From assembly GCA_019636815.1 (NCBI GenBank), contig JAHBWT010000024.1:1-47306 (forward strand): a stretch of 47,306 nt of DNA, read 5' to 3'. Positions 1 to 7,915 of the stretch are shown here, in pieces (positions within the stretch are counted from its first letter, which is position 1; each line of letters starts with the position of its first letter). The position numbers and the translations under genes were made by a program. The DNA comes from Nitrospira sp. Its GTDB lineage: Bacteria > Nitrospirota > Nitrospiria > Nitrospirales > Nitrospiraceae. The notes beneath the pieces were generated by a model. That model searched no databases. It was not told the origin of the DNA and was given only the letters and a program-made list of their open reading frames with translations.

Positions 1-1
1 G

Positions 2-106
2 TTCGGTGCGTTTGGCACCAGTCAGGTGCTGACTCCTTTTTCAAACCTGGCCATCTACTTCTACACACATCACCCTCTCCGCCGATGGGGGGTCCGCTAC
101 CACTGA
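2..106 (+). CDS. C-terminal end of an unidentified protein, cut by the window edge
   Basis: An open frame enters from the left edge and stops at a TGA at 104-106, giving about 34 residues rich in aromatic and basic amino acids (it ends ...RRWGVRYH). No start is visible and I do not recognise the family. It may be the tail of a real gene or a chance frame. Nothing else in the first 128 bases looks coding. Confidence 0.25.
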   Translation, partial: FGAFGTSQVLTPFSNLAIYFYTHHPLRRWGVRYH

Positions 107-128
107 GCAACAACACACCCATCGAAGG

Positions 129-673
129 TCAGTTCGCGAGGTTTTGTCTAATTCTTTTGAAATCTTGGTCCATCTGGTCGAGTGCTGACAGAAGTTCCGT
201 TGCTGTGGTGAAACCGCACAGAGTGCGCCACTTCTTACCGCTGCGGTACAAAGGGTATCGATAGAGAACGCTAGAATCAGGTGCTGCTTTAATGAATTTC
301 TTAAGTCTATCTTCGTCGATGTCTGGCCACTCCTGTTTCATAGCGGCGATTCCTTCCGTGCCAGAGAGTGGTGACGCAAAGGGAATATCCCAAGCTAATG
401 TAGGCTCTGTGAACACTTGTCTATATTTCTCAGCGAGCTGTTGAATATTATGTCCTAATTTCTCTTCCCCTCTCTTCAGTAAGGCTCCTTTAGAAATAAT
501 TCCACAGCATGTGCTGCTAGCATCAAGATCACCGCAGCATTAGGCCAGGTGTAAAACGTGTCATCACTTTCCATTCTGCGACATAGCTGCTCTGAAGCAG
601 ATCGATAAGCCTCTGCATAGGCAAAGAACTGATCGTGAGCGTCCAAATAGTTGAATTCTGAAAGTGTGAGCAT
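129..673 (-). pseudogene. HEPN-domain protein gene, split by a one-base frameshift
   Basis: Two adjacent minus-strand frames join into one protein of about 181 residues if a single base is restored in the AAA run (plus-strand TTT at 489-491). The first frame (673 down to about 490) ends in an AAHAVELFLK stretch typical of HEPN helical domains. The other frame continues with GALLKRG and LGHNIQQL. The join rebuilds an R-X6-H motif (R...LGH), which fits the Rx4-6H signature of HEPN ribonucleases and toxin-like or nucleotide-binding HEPN proteins. The ATG at 673 is the only sensible start, and the apparent start at 416 is internal to the second frame. A partner nucleotidyltransferase (MNT) is not visible. 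It could be a true pseudogene or a sequencing error. The HEPN call rests on motif resemblance only. Confidence 0.6.
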
Positions 674-1209
674 GGTATGGCGATTAGTCGAGTTGAAGGG
701 GAGCTGTCAGTAGCATCCACAGATCTAAACGCCAGTTAGCTTTGGTATCTTTGGTGTTGTAGTCTTTTCCCCAATTAATTCCGCTTTAGCTTCCTTCGGC
801 CACTGAATTAGGAATGCTCCTTTAAAATATACCGAATCAAGGCTGGTCATCAATCCTAGCTTCTACAAACCGTTTAAAGGCTGACCAACTTGAACACCGC
901 TTAGCCTCTTCTTTCAAGTCTTCAACATCGACTCCCGCAGTAACTGCGGACTCTAACAAGACCATGATGTAGTCTTCATTGACGGTGACGCGATTTCGCA
1001 GAACAGTACGGACGTAGTACAGGTCTCTGATATATGGTTTCCGCTTCTCAAGGCGTCGGGTGTGGCAAATGCCTTGAATCTTGTTCCATGCTAGATCTAC
1101 GGAATCCTGTGTGGGTTTGCCCTTGTTGTCAAATCTCAAATAATGTTCAGCCGCAATCGGGATAGCGTCAAATATTTCCTGCAATTCGAATTTGTGTAGT
1201 ATTTTCTTT

Positions 1210-2101
1210 GGTGATTGTAAAACATTTGGCACCAGATTTAGGCTGGTGTCGTGCGCGTCAAAGCGTTCGAACAACTGATCAGTCGCGAGGCAGTGGCGCG
1301 TCGTCTGGTGCGATGGTTGCGTGACAAAAAGGGGCGTCGGTTTTGTCCGGGCTGTCAGGGGCGCGTGATCTACCGATTGGCCGAGGGCCGATTCCGGTGT
1401 GGCCGCTGTCGCTATACCTTTGGCGCGTTGACCGGGACATGGGTGGGACAGTCGCGGGTGACGTTGCCCACATGGCTGTGGTTGATCAAACTGTTTGAAC
1501 TGGAGGGCACGGCCCATCAAGCCGCCGTCCAGGTGGGGGTAAGCTATCCCACGGCGCTTCGCGCCTTCACCACGTTGCGGCGCGCCATTTTGGCCCAAGA
1601 AGCCCCGGGCTTGTTGCGATGCGAAGTGGAGGCCGATGAGTCGTATTTGGGGGGAGTCCGCAAGGGGAATCGCGGACGCGGCGCCGCTGGCAAGATTCCC
1701 GTCTTTGGCATTCTGGAACGGCAAGGCCGCGTAGTCGTGACCGTCGTCCCGAATGTGACAGGCAAGACCTTGCTGGACGAGACGGTGAAGATGGTGAAGC
1801 GAGGCACGCTGGTGTACACCGACAAATGGCAGGCCTATGATGCGCGCACCTTTTGTGGCTACCGGCATTTGAAGGTCGATCATGGGCGGCGCTTTAGTCA
1901 CGGCAAAGTCCATATCAACGGGCTCGAGGGATTGTGGAGTTATGCCAAAGGCAAGCTGCTCAAGCATCATGGCGTCTCCCCGCACCGATTTCCGCTGTAT
2001 CTGTATGAAATGCAGTTTCGATCTAACCACCGCCGCCAGGATCTCTTTCACTTGATCCTGCACGCGGCCGTGCAACCGGTGCCAGATCCTTTATAATCAC
2101 C
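1210..2101 (+). mobile_element. IS1595-family insertion sequence, complete, 892 bp
   Basis: The element is bounded by imperfect inverted repeats of about 24 bp starting GGTGATT and reaching GGCACC (1210-1233 and 2078-2101 on the other strand). Twenty of the 24 positions match. It carries one plus-strand transposase gene and no passenger genes. The 8-bp direct repeats outside define both ends exactly. It disrupts the minus-strand HNH endonuclease gene. Confidence 0.85.
1251..2096 (+). CDS. IS1595-family (ISXO2-like) transposase
   Basis: This is a 281-residue DDE-type transposase that moves its own element by cut or copy at the inverted repeats. The N-terminus has a zinc-binding pair, CPGC at about 32-35 and CGRC around 50-53, typical of IS1595 transposases. 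The catalytic core shows ADESYLGG (Asp near 129), VYTDKW (Asp near 191) and INGLEGLWSYAK (Asn and Glu near 223-226), as in ISXO2-like domains. The start is a GTG at 1251, about 40 bases inside the left repeat, and the stop lies within the right repeat. No frameshift is visible, so it may be active. Confidence 0.9.
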   Translation: MRVKAFEQLISREAVARRLVRWLRDKKGRRFCPGCQGRVIYRLAEGRFRCGRCRYTFGALTGTWVGQSRVTLPTWLWLIKLFELEGTAHQAAVQVGVSYPTALRAFTTLRRAILAQEAPGLLRCEVEADESYLGGVRKGNRGRGAAGKIPVFGILERQGRVVVTVVPNVTGKTLLDETVKMVKRGTLVYTDKWQAYDARTFCGYRHLKVDHGRRFSHGKVHINGLEGLWSYAKGKLLKHHGVSPHRFPLYLYEMQFRSNHRRQDLFHLILHAAVQPVPDPL

Positions 2102-2798
2102 TTTTCTTTAAACTTCTCATCCCATGTTCAGTGGGGCTGTATCCAGGAACGTGTTTGGACCAATACTCAGCGATTCGAGTCAGCGTTTCTTCTTTTAGAT
2201 TCCCAAGCTCCTCCCTCCACTGAATCAACATATCAAGCTGTTCACGTCGCTCGTTCAGTTCCTTCAGTTGGTCCAGTTGTTTAGTGATGGCTGTACTGTC
2301 GCCGAGTGGACGCTTGCCTTTTCCCGCGTTGCAAGGATCACATGAGGTGATGAGGTTGAGGATGTCTGACTTTCCACCATTGACCACAGGCGTGACATGG
2401 TCAATGACCAATACAGCTTCTGGTGCGGCTGCTCCACAAACTGACAGCGGAAGGAATCACGCTTGAAGACTTCGAATCGTAGTTTCTTTGAAATGGATTC
2501 GCGTGTGTGAGGAGGCGTGGTTGGCAAAGCGAGCCTCGTCGAAAGAGGCGGTATTGTACGAGGGATTGACCAAAGGATTCAATAAGCCTAGCTGGACTAA
2601 CCTTCCAGACAGTTAGTTTGGCTTCCAGGAATTTAGCGTACGGTAATTCAGATTTTTTTTAAAAGGCGGTCTTCGACGAACTCGTAGATCTTCAGCGAAG
2701 CGGCGACAAAGGTAGTGACAGCCGCGAGAGCTTGGAAGGTAAAAGAAAGGTCAACCACGGATGTCTTTTATAGTACGAAGTTCGAGATAACTGAACAA

Positions 2799-3011
2799 TC
2801 ACACTCCCGATAGTTTGACCATCTTCACAGTTGATGACTCGCCTTGAATCTCTTTCTTGGCGTCTTTGAGCCACTGAGTGAGGATCTCAACTTGATCCGT
2901 CGCAATCCGAATGACGACGGCTTCGGTTGGATCACCGAAACTGTCTTGAATAATCTCAATGGTCCCGTCGTTGGTAGTCCTAACCTCGATAGGCTCCATT
3001 CTTCTGTCCAT
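2799..3011 (-). CDS. Small hypothetical protein
   Basis: This is a 70-residue acidic/basic mixed protein without a signal peptide or membrane segment. The ATG at 3011 is preceded by a strong AGGAGG site, which supports expression and fixes the start. The sequence alternates beta-like stretches (EVRTTNDGTIEII, AVVIRIATDQVEIL) with a short helix. I recognise no family. It lies upstream of the broken HNH gene on the same strand, about 270 bases away. Confidence 0.6.
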   Translation of the reverse strand: MDRRMEPIEVRTTNDGTIEIIQDSFGDPTEAVVIRIATDQVEILTQWLKDAKKEIQGESSTVKMVKLSGV

Positions 3012-3047
3012 GAATAGTTCCTCCTACGCTGAAGATCTTCGTACAGC

Positions 3048-3584
3048 CTAATTACGAGCTCTATTTATCATTCCTGTTCCCACTCGGGATGCTAGCAGCT
3101 CTCCTGGAGATGGCTCTCGTTTGGACTGTGCAGCGAGCTTCTCCTTCTGCTCAGAGACTTGTTTGGATAAAGCAGACAACTCTCGCCGAACTTCAGCGAC
3201 TTCTGCGCGGGCGTCTTCACGTAGCTTCCTAAGATCTTGCCGTAGTTCCTCGTCCTCACCGACTCGCGACCCTGCTTCAATTTCTAGACTATTATAAACA
3301 TCAGTCTCAACGGCTGTTAGACGCTTGCCCAATTCATTGAGGCGAACAGGTATTGTCTCAGCGAGCTGGTGATAGAGCGTCCTAAAGAAACGGCCAAGTC
3401 GGACAGCAACATATACACCAAGTCCAAGCCAAATAAACCAGACGTTCACAAACAGACGCTGCCATACTTCGGAAGCAAAAGAACCCGCTAGGTTCCAGTA
3501 GTTAATTAGGAAGCCCAGTACCGTGACAGCTGCAGCAAGTCCGATGAGATAGTCAAAGTACGTCTTTGAAGGTTGGGCACTCAT
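3048..3584 (-). CDS. Small membrane protein with a C-terminal coiled coil
   Basis: I chose the ATG at 3584 (MSAQPSKTYF), giving 178 residues; an in-frame GTG at 3638 would add 18 residues with no better ribosome site. There are two hydrophobic segments (roughly residues 12-32 and 43-64), then a long charged helical region (about 75-160) rich in Glu, Lys, Arg and Leu that should form a coiled coil. Both ends are probably cytoplasmic. I recognise no family. The layout resembles small inner-membrane scaffolds, but no function is claimed. It is on the same strand as the small gene at 2799-3011. Confidence 0.6.
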   Translation of the reverse strand: MSAQPSKTYFDYLIGLAAAVTVLGFLINYWNLAGSFASEVWQRLFVNVWFIWLGLGVYVAVRLGRFFRTLYHQLAETIPVRLNELGKRLTAVETDVYNSLEIEAGSRVGEDEELRQDLRKLREDARAEVAEVRRELSALSKQVSEQKEKLAAQSKREPSPGELLASRVGTGMINRARN

Positions 3585-3733
3585 GGGTAGCGAATATACC
3601 ACAAAATCCGTTAGGTTTGTAGGATGGAATCGGTTCACGTTGAGAGTTTAGAAGAGAAATGGAAATCCAAGGAGGTATGGCCATCCTTCTAGCTCTTGAC
3701 GTCGCTTTGTATTCCACCCTAGGATTCTGCCCC

Positions 3734-4163
3734 ATGGATCGTGCTTTCATCATCCACGAAATCCAACGCACCGCGAAAGAGAACAATGGCAAACCTCTAG
3801 GGCAAAATAGATTCACCTCAGAGACTGGAATCAAATACACCGACTGGTTTGGAGTGTATTGGGCACGATGGAGTGATGCTGCACGTGAAGCGGGACTGAC
3901 TCCGAACACCCTTCAGGCTGCCTACGATAGGGCATTCCTTTTCTACAAGATCGGTCGCAGCAATGCCACTGGACGACGAACGTACGAACTGGACTTGCAG
4001 CTTCCAGATAAAACCAAGACCGTTCACGTGATCCGAACCGATGATCCGGCGGGTATTGAGGCGTACTGGCATACGCGCTTCGCGTCCAAGAGCAAAGAAT
4101 GACGAAATGGTTTGACCTAGGCGCGATTGAGGTATCAGCGTTCAAACGACGGAAGACAATGTA
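3734..4163 (+). pseudogene. GIY-YIG-like (T5orf172/Mug113-type) gene with an internal deletion and 3' frameshifts
   Basis: From the ATG at 3734 the frame reads MDRAFIIHEI...GQNRFTSETG...YWARWSDAAREAG, the N-terminal repeat of a family I recall as GIY-YIG nuclease-like proteins. It then jumps at about residue 63 to FYKIGRSNATGRRTYEL...VIRTDDPAGIEAYWHTRF, the C-terminal T5orf172-like part. The usual roughly 100-residue middle and the start of the GIY-YIG strand appear deleted. After the stop at 4102, two one-base insertions separate the frame from the expected ending (WFDL...EVSAFKRRKTM, stop near 4163). An upstream ATG at 3659 in the same frame is probably not used. No function is expected. 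Confidence 0.6.
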
Positions 4164-4164
4164 G

Positions 4165-4366
4165 GGTTGACGTGAAACGCCCCCACATCCAATAATCGGA
4201 GATCTTTTGAACTCGGCCAAGTGATCGACCAAGGCATCTTTACCAAACTTGGCCTTCAGTTCTTTTTAATACTCTTCGCAATGTTGGCCGGTACGGGACT
4301 ATGGTGACCAAATAATTTAGGTGAAAAATCCGTTAGGGTAATACGTATACGGCATCCGGCCCACAC
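4165..4366 (-). pseudogene. Remnant of an unidentified gene with a one-base frameshift
   Basis: A minus-strand frame beginning at a possible GTG (4366) reads ...TDFSPKLFGHHSPVPANIAKSIKK. It changes frame at an A5 run (plus-strand T5 near 4264-4268) and continues ELKAKFGKDALVDHLAEF...PIIGCGG. It runs into the end of the GIY-YIG remnant. The residue composition looks genuinely coding. Restoring one A rejoins the frames. I recognise no family. Confidence 0.35.
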
Positions 4367-4751
4367 TTCACCCTGTACCCCTCTCCTTCACGAATCGCAG
4401 CCGCTTAGTTTCGGGATACCCTACTATGTCTGATAGATAGCCACTAGAGGAGTGTCGAACTGTACCCGATAGGAAGAAGCGACGAGGCTAGCCGTGCGTG
4501 CCGGTCTTGCGAATGGTTGGAAACCACGGTATGCGGCTGGTGTCTAGAGGCAATTTACTGGGGGACTTTGAATAGTCTTTGTAGCGGCCTGTCCATCTGC
4601 TTTTGATTTTGACAGCGGGCTTGCTGTGCTTCTTGGAGGGCATCGCTTATTGTATCACGGGGCCACTCTGTGACCCTTTTTGAATACATTTGCCCTTTTG
4701 TTATGAACTGTGACTGGTCCTTTGCAGAATGTAAAAAAAGCAGCGGGGAGC
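4367..4751. other. Intergenic stretch, no feature recognised
   Basis: About 385 bases between the remnants and the IS30-family element. I see no convincing reading frame, RNA gene or repeat here; the frames that exist are short and have no ribosome site. Confidence 0.4.
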
Positions 4752-5912
4752 TCAACCGGTCGGTGCAACACTCGCCTGGAGTTGCTCCGCCGGCGTGGCA
4801 TATTCCAAAGTTTTTCTGGGCCGCTGATTTAATTTCTGCGCAATCCTGTTGAGGTCGGTTTGCGAATGTGCAGAGAGATCCGTGCCCCGTGGGAAGTACT
4901 GCCGAAGGAGTCTGTTCGTATTTTCGTTTGTGCCACGTTGCCAAGGGCTTCGGGGGTCACAGAAATACACCCGCGTGTCCGTTGCCAGGGTGAAAGCTTT
5001 GTGGTCGGCCAGTTCCATGCCGCGATCCCAGGTCAATAATTGCCGGAGTTGGTTCGGCAGCTTCCTGACCTGCGTGCTCAGAGCCCTCACCACGGTCTTG
5101 GTGTCCTTGCCAGTGACTTTCACGAGCATCGTAAACCGGGAGTGCCGCTCAACGAGCGTCGCGATGTGGGTATTGCCACGTCCAGCCATGAGGTCGCCTT
5201 CCCAATGCCCGGGAACGGCTCTGGCCTCAACCTCTGGAGCGCGATGGGCAATCGAGACTCCGTCGATAATGTGGCCACGCCGCAGGCCCCGGATATTGCT
5301 GTGCCTCGACTGACGGAACACGCGCTGGGTTCGGAGATGCTTCTGGAGCTCTTTTTTCAGCACGCCACGCGTCTGAATGAAGAGGCTGCGATAGATGGTT
5401 TCGTGAGACACCTGCAGACTCTCATCGCCCCGATAGGTCCGTTTGAGCCAGCCGGTGATCTGTTCCGGCGACCAGTCCAACGCCAGCTTGTTGGCCACGA
5501 GAGCTCTCAGTTTGCCATTCAGCGCGAGTCGACAGCGTTTCGGGCGACGGGCGCGGTCCCAGGCGATCTCATCCGCCTGGTTGGCCCGATACCCCTGTGA
5601 CGTGGTGTTCCGCGCGATCTCCCGGCTGATCGTCGACGGGGCACGCTGCAGACCTCGAGCAATCTGCCGTAACGAGGCGCCCACCGCAAGCCCCAGTGAA
5701 ATCTCTTCGCGCTCGGCCCGTGTGAGAGCATGACTCGCACGATGGCGGGCTGGCGGGGTGATTCCACCATGGAGTCGTAAGAGCCCAAAGATCGACGCAG
5801 GGAATCTGTCCACGGCCCGACCAATGTCGCTCAATGAGGCACCCGTTCGCCACCGCCACCACACCTCGGCTTTCTGCGCCTCGGTCATCCCCGGTCGTCC
5901 CACTTGTGCCAT
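4752..5912 (-). CDS. IS30-family transposase
   Basis: This is a 386-residue DDE transposase. An N-terminal helix-turn-helix region (two HTH-like segments, about residues 10-50 and 65-110, with the SLRQIARGLQRAPSTISREI motif) is followed by the RNase H-like catalytic core: GHWEGDL (first Asp), TWDRGMEL (second Asp) and a Glu in GTNENTN. The last two motifs are hallmarks of IS30. The ATG at 5912 begins MAQVGRPG. The stop codon overlaps the left terminal repeat. The frame is intact and the length is slightly above the family's usual 320-380. Confidence 0.9.
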   Translation of the reverse strand: MAQVGRPGMTEAQKAEVWWRWRTGASLSDIGRAVDRFPASIFGLLRLHGGITPPARHRASHALTRAEREEISLGLAVGASLRQIARGLQRAPSTISREIARNTTSQGYRANQADEIAWDRARRPKRCRLALNGKLRALVANKLALDWSPEQITGWLKRTYRGDESLQVSHETIYRSLFIQTRGVLKKELQKHLRTQRVFRQSRHSNIRGLRRGHIIDGVSIAHRAPEVEARAVPGHWEGDLMAGRGNTHIATLVERHSRFTMLVKVTGKDTKTVVRALSTQVRKLPNQLRQLLTWDRGMELADHKAFTLATDTRVYFCDPRSPWQRGTNENTNRLLRQYFPRGTDLSAHSQTDLNRIAQKLNQRPRKTLEYATPAEQLQASVAPTG

Positions 5913-5982
5913 ACCACCGTCCTCCCAAACGTGAAGTTAGCCATCTTGGACGAAACCAGGTGGTGTTGCACTCACCAGTTGA
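4752..5982 (-). mobile_element. IS30-family insertion sequence
   Basis: Imperfect inverted repeats lie at 4752-4771 and 5963-5982: the first reads TCAACCGGTCGGTGCAACAC, and the complement of the second matches it at 17 of 20 positions. Similarity continues inwards to CCTGG on both sides. These give an element of about 1.23 kb with one gene. I could not identify a short target duplication with confidence, so the exact ends could shift by a few bases. Confidence 0.7.
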
Positions 5983-6000
5983 ATCTGCCGTGTCCATAGT

Positions 6001-6171
6001 TCAGGTCTGGCTGTTACTGAGTAGCTTCTTCAGGGCTCTGTTTATCGCATCGATCGACCAATCAAATATCTTGGGTACATGGTCCAAAATCCTCTTCATT
6101 TCAACAATCTGAAGTGCGCGAAATGAAGGGCTTTTGAAGGACCGAGGAAACGGGATCAAAATGAACTAATT
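6001..6171 (-). pseudogene. Short C-terminal remnant of an unidentified gene
   Basis: Between the IS30 and IS3 elements a minus-strand frame without a normal start reads ...RALQIVEMKRILDHVPKIFDWSIDAIN..., stopping at 6001. Its composition looks coding and helical, but only about 55 residues remain. An ATG at 6099 would give 32 residues. It is probably the tail of a gene destroyed when the elements inserted. The rest of 5983-6339 shows nothing I can name. Confidence 0.25.
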
Positions 6172-6339
6172 ATGAGACATTCCTGGCAGATGTGGTTAGC
6201 GCAGCACAAATTCAATATGCAACCCGCAGTCTAGAAATTATCTCTACTGTAACTTAGATGACATCTCCGTCGAAAACGACGACAGGTCTAGTAGAGGAAG
6301 ATGGCGGCGGCGGTGGTCCCGTGCGAAAGGAGCGGACTC

Positions 6340-6606
6340 ATGACGCGGTCAAAGTTCTCGGAAGAGCAGATCGTCTATGCCCTGCGCCAGGCCGACAGTG
6401 GCACCTCGATTGGGGATGTCTGCCGCCAACTCGGCATTGCCGAACAAACCTTCTATGCCTGGAAGAAGCAATACGCCCATCTCGGCGTGAGCGAACTCCG
6501 CCGCCTGCGGCAGGTGGAAGAGGAGAATGCCCGGTTCAAACGACTGGTGGCGGCTCTCTCGCTGGATACGCACAGGCTCTCGGAGGCCCTGCGAAAAACA
6601 GGCTGA
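6340..6606 (+). CDS. IS3-family transposase OrfA
   Basis: This is an 88-residue helix-turn-helix protein of the IS3 type (TRSKFSEEQIVYALRQ...CRQLGIAEQTFYAWKKQY), ending in a leucine-rich coiled coil (LRRLRQVEEENARFKRLVAALSL) used for multimerisation with OrfAB. The ATG at 6340 has an AAGGAG site eight bases upstream; the ATG at 6301 does not. In intact elements OrfB follows by a -1 frameshift. Here OrfB is broken, so transposition is unlikely. Confidence 0.85.
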   Translation: MTRSKFSEEQIVYALRQADSGTSIGDVCRQLGIAEQTFYAWKKQYAHLGVSELRRLRQVEEENARFKRLVAALSLDTHRLSEALRKTG

Positions 6607-7249
6607 GGCCCGCCCGCCGCCGGGAACTGCCCACTGGTTTCATGGGACATTGCAGGTGAGCGGTGCGCGGGCCTGTCGGCTGGCCCAGTTCGGTCGGGCA
6701 TCGTGGTACCGGAAGAGTCGGGCGAAGGATCAGACGGCGCTGCGGCTCCGCATTCGGGAGTTGGCGCATACCCGACCCCGGTGCGGCTATCAACGAATCT
6801 GGGTCCTGCTGCGGCGAGAAGGCTGGGCCGTCAACCGGAAGCGGGTCCGTCGATGGTACCGTCTGGAGGGGCTCCAGTTGCGCATGCGAGTGCGACGGCG
6901 TAAACATAGGGCCTTGCATCGGGGCCCAGCTCCAGTGCCCGTTGGCCCATCCGAACGCTGGAGCATGGATGTCGTGCCTGAGACGTTGAGTGAAGGGCGG
7001 CCCTATCGGATGCTGACCGTGGTGGACCAGTGGAGTCGCTCCAGTCCGGTGATAGAGATGGGATGTCGGATGTCCGGGGAGATCGTCAGTCGAGGGCTGG
7101 ATCGGGTGCTCGGGAACCGACCGGGACCGCGTTCCATTACGGTCGATCATGGGACGGAATTCCAATCCCGCGCCTTGGAGGAGTGGGCCTACCGTCGCGG
7201 TGTGCCACTCGACTTCATTCGGCCTGGCAAACCCGTCGAGAACGCCTTA
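6593..7249 (+). pseudogene. IS3-family transposase OrfB, frameshifted and 3'-truncated
   Basis: The frame starting around 6593 gives RPARRREL. A missing G near 6628 moves the reading to the next frame, which continues HWFHGTLQV...LAQFGRASWYRKS. It keeps the first catalytic Asp (WSMDVV) and the second (ITVDHGTEF). It then reaches RPGKPVENA and stops resembling the family, so the FIESFNG...DECLN segment with the catalytic Glu is absent. Sequence after 7249 belongs to another gene. The protein cannot be active. Confidence 0.8.
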
Positions 7250-7251
7250 GC

Positions 7252-7494
7252 TGCTGGTTCCAGCCCGCAAAATCACGTCGACCAAAGGCAGCAGCTCACC
7301 GGGAAAGCGGAGAAAAGTGTTTCGGCTTGAGCCTGGGTCGGCAGCTCATGCTCAAGGTCCAGTACCTGGCTTTCGATCAAGACCGCTATGTGAACGAGAT
7401 GATCGAAGAGGCGGCAACGGATTTGCTGAAGAAGTACCGGGAGAAGTCTAATAAGCCCTCAGCTAACAGGCTGACAACTTTTTTAACGGAGTAA
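7252..7494 (+). pseudogene. C-terminal part of a ribbon-helix-helix-like protein
   Basis: Directly after the broken IS3 element a frame reads SRRPKAAAHRESGEKCFGLSLG...LKVQYLAFDQDRYVNEMIEEAATDLLKKYREK. The strand-helix-helix pattern and the EEA.DLLKKYR ending resemble CopG/Arc-type DNA-binding proteins and some antitoxins. The normal N-terminus and start seem replaced by the IS3 junction. It stops three bases before the next gene, so the two were probably cotranscribed. The assignment is by pattern only. Confidence 0.45.
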
Positions 7495-7497
7495 AGA

Positions 7498-7713
7498 ATG
7501 GAGACCACGCACAAAGGAAGAAAGATTGTCACCACAGTGCGTCACGTTGGAAGCAACTGGTTACTGGAAACGAAGATCTGGCCAGCGGCACCCAATGATG
7601 ACGACGATCCACAGACGATTCAGACGATTGGCGAATCTAGCCAATCTGAAGATGAAGCCCACGCGAGAGCCATCCAGACTGGACAGCGATTGATCGATGA
7701 CAACTGTATATAA
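7498..7713 (+). CDS. Small hypothetical protein
   Basis: This is a 71-residue acidic protein, METTHKGRKIVTT...EAHARAIQTGQRLID. No signal peptide or membrane segment is present. It starts three bases after the stop of the ribbon-helix-helix remnant, with a GGAG-like site, so it was likely the second gene of that operon. The central part is rich in Asp and the end is helical. I recognise no firm family, and a toxin role is not supported by any motif. Confidence 0.6.
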   Translation: METTHKGRKIVTTVRHVGSNWLLETKIWPAAPNDDDDPQTIQTIGESSQSEDEAHARAIQTGQRLIDDNCI

Positions 7714-7915
7714 CCCTCTTCTCTAACACTATTCCCATTTACAGGGAACAATGAGAGGCTGCGGCCGCCGCCATCCCCTTGTCATGGCTTCCTGCAAGGG
7801 TGGCGTGGTATTGTCCGTAAACAATCAATATTCACAACGAGCAGGGCACCATAGAGTGAGACCGAATCGCGCATTCCTGTGCAGGGCCAGCCGGATTTCG
7901 ATATGACTAAATATC

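Larger units (their letters stand above)
1202..2109. repeat. 8-bp target site duplication TTTTCTTT flanking the IS1595-family element
   Basis: TTTTCTTT is present at 1202-1209 and again at 2102-2109, immediately outside the terminal inverted repeats. Eight base pairs is the usual duplication length for the IS1595 family. The perfect match indicates a recent insertion with no later rearrangement across it. Confidence 0.85.
837..2527 (-). pseudogene. HNH endonuclease gene interrupted by an IS1595-family element and a frameshift
   Basis: The gene starts at 2527 with a Lys/Arg-rich stretch and FRCQF, as at the start of HNH zinc-type nucleases. It changes frame near 2432-2435, where one T is missing from a TTT run, and continues as VIDHVTPVVNGGKSD...NLITSCDPCNAGKG. 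That segment has the DH, N and CxxC elements of the HNH fold. At 2102-2109 the IS1595-family element is inserted. The remaining 120 or so residues resume at 1209 and end at 837. Removing the element with one target copy joins ...RSLKK to ILHKFELQ in frame, so the ancestral protein had about 260 residues. The second half is helical and unrecognised. Such HNH proteins often belong to defence or mobile modules, but no partner is visible. Confidence 0.75.
6340..7249 (+). mobile_element. Truncated IS3-family element
   Basis: It contains intact orfA followed by a frameshifted orfB that ends abruptly near 7249, in the middle of the conserved GKPVENA... region. The last catalytic Glu segment and the right inverted repeat are therefore missing. 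The left end lies before 6340 and I could not define it. Confidence 0.7.

Noticed and set aside
837-2075. A long minus-strand frame of 412 codons across the IS1595 transposase
   Set aside because: Only its last 120 or so codons (837-1209) are genuine HNH-gene sequence; the rest is the antisense of the transposase gene, joined by chance at the insertion point.
3831-4232. Minus-strand frame overlapping the GIY-YIG remnant
   Set aside because: Below about 4165 it is antisense to the recognisable GIY-YIG-like protein; only its upstream part fits the separate remnant.
5040-5600. Long plus-strand frames inside the IS30 transposase
   Set aside because: Antisense shadows of a gene with clear family motifs; no ribosome site.
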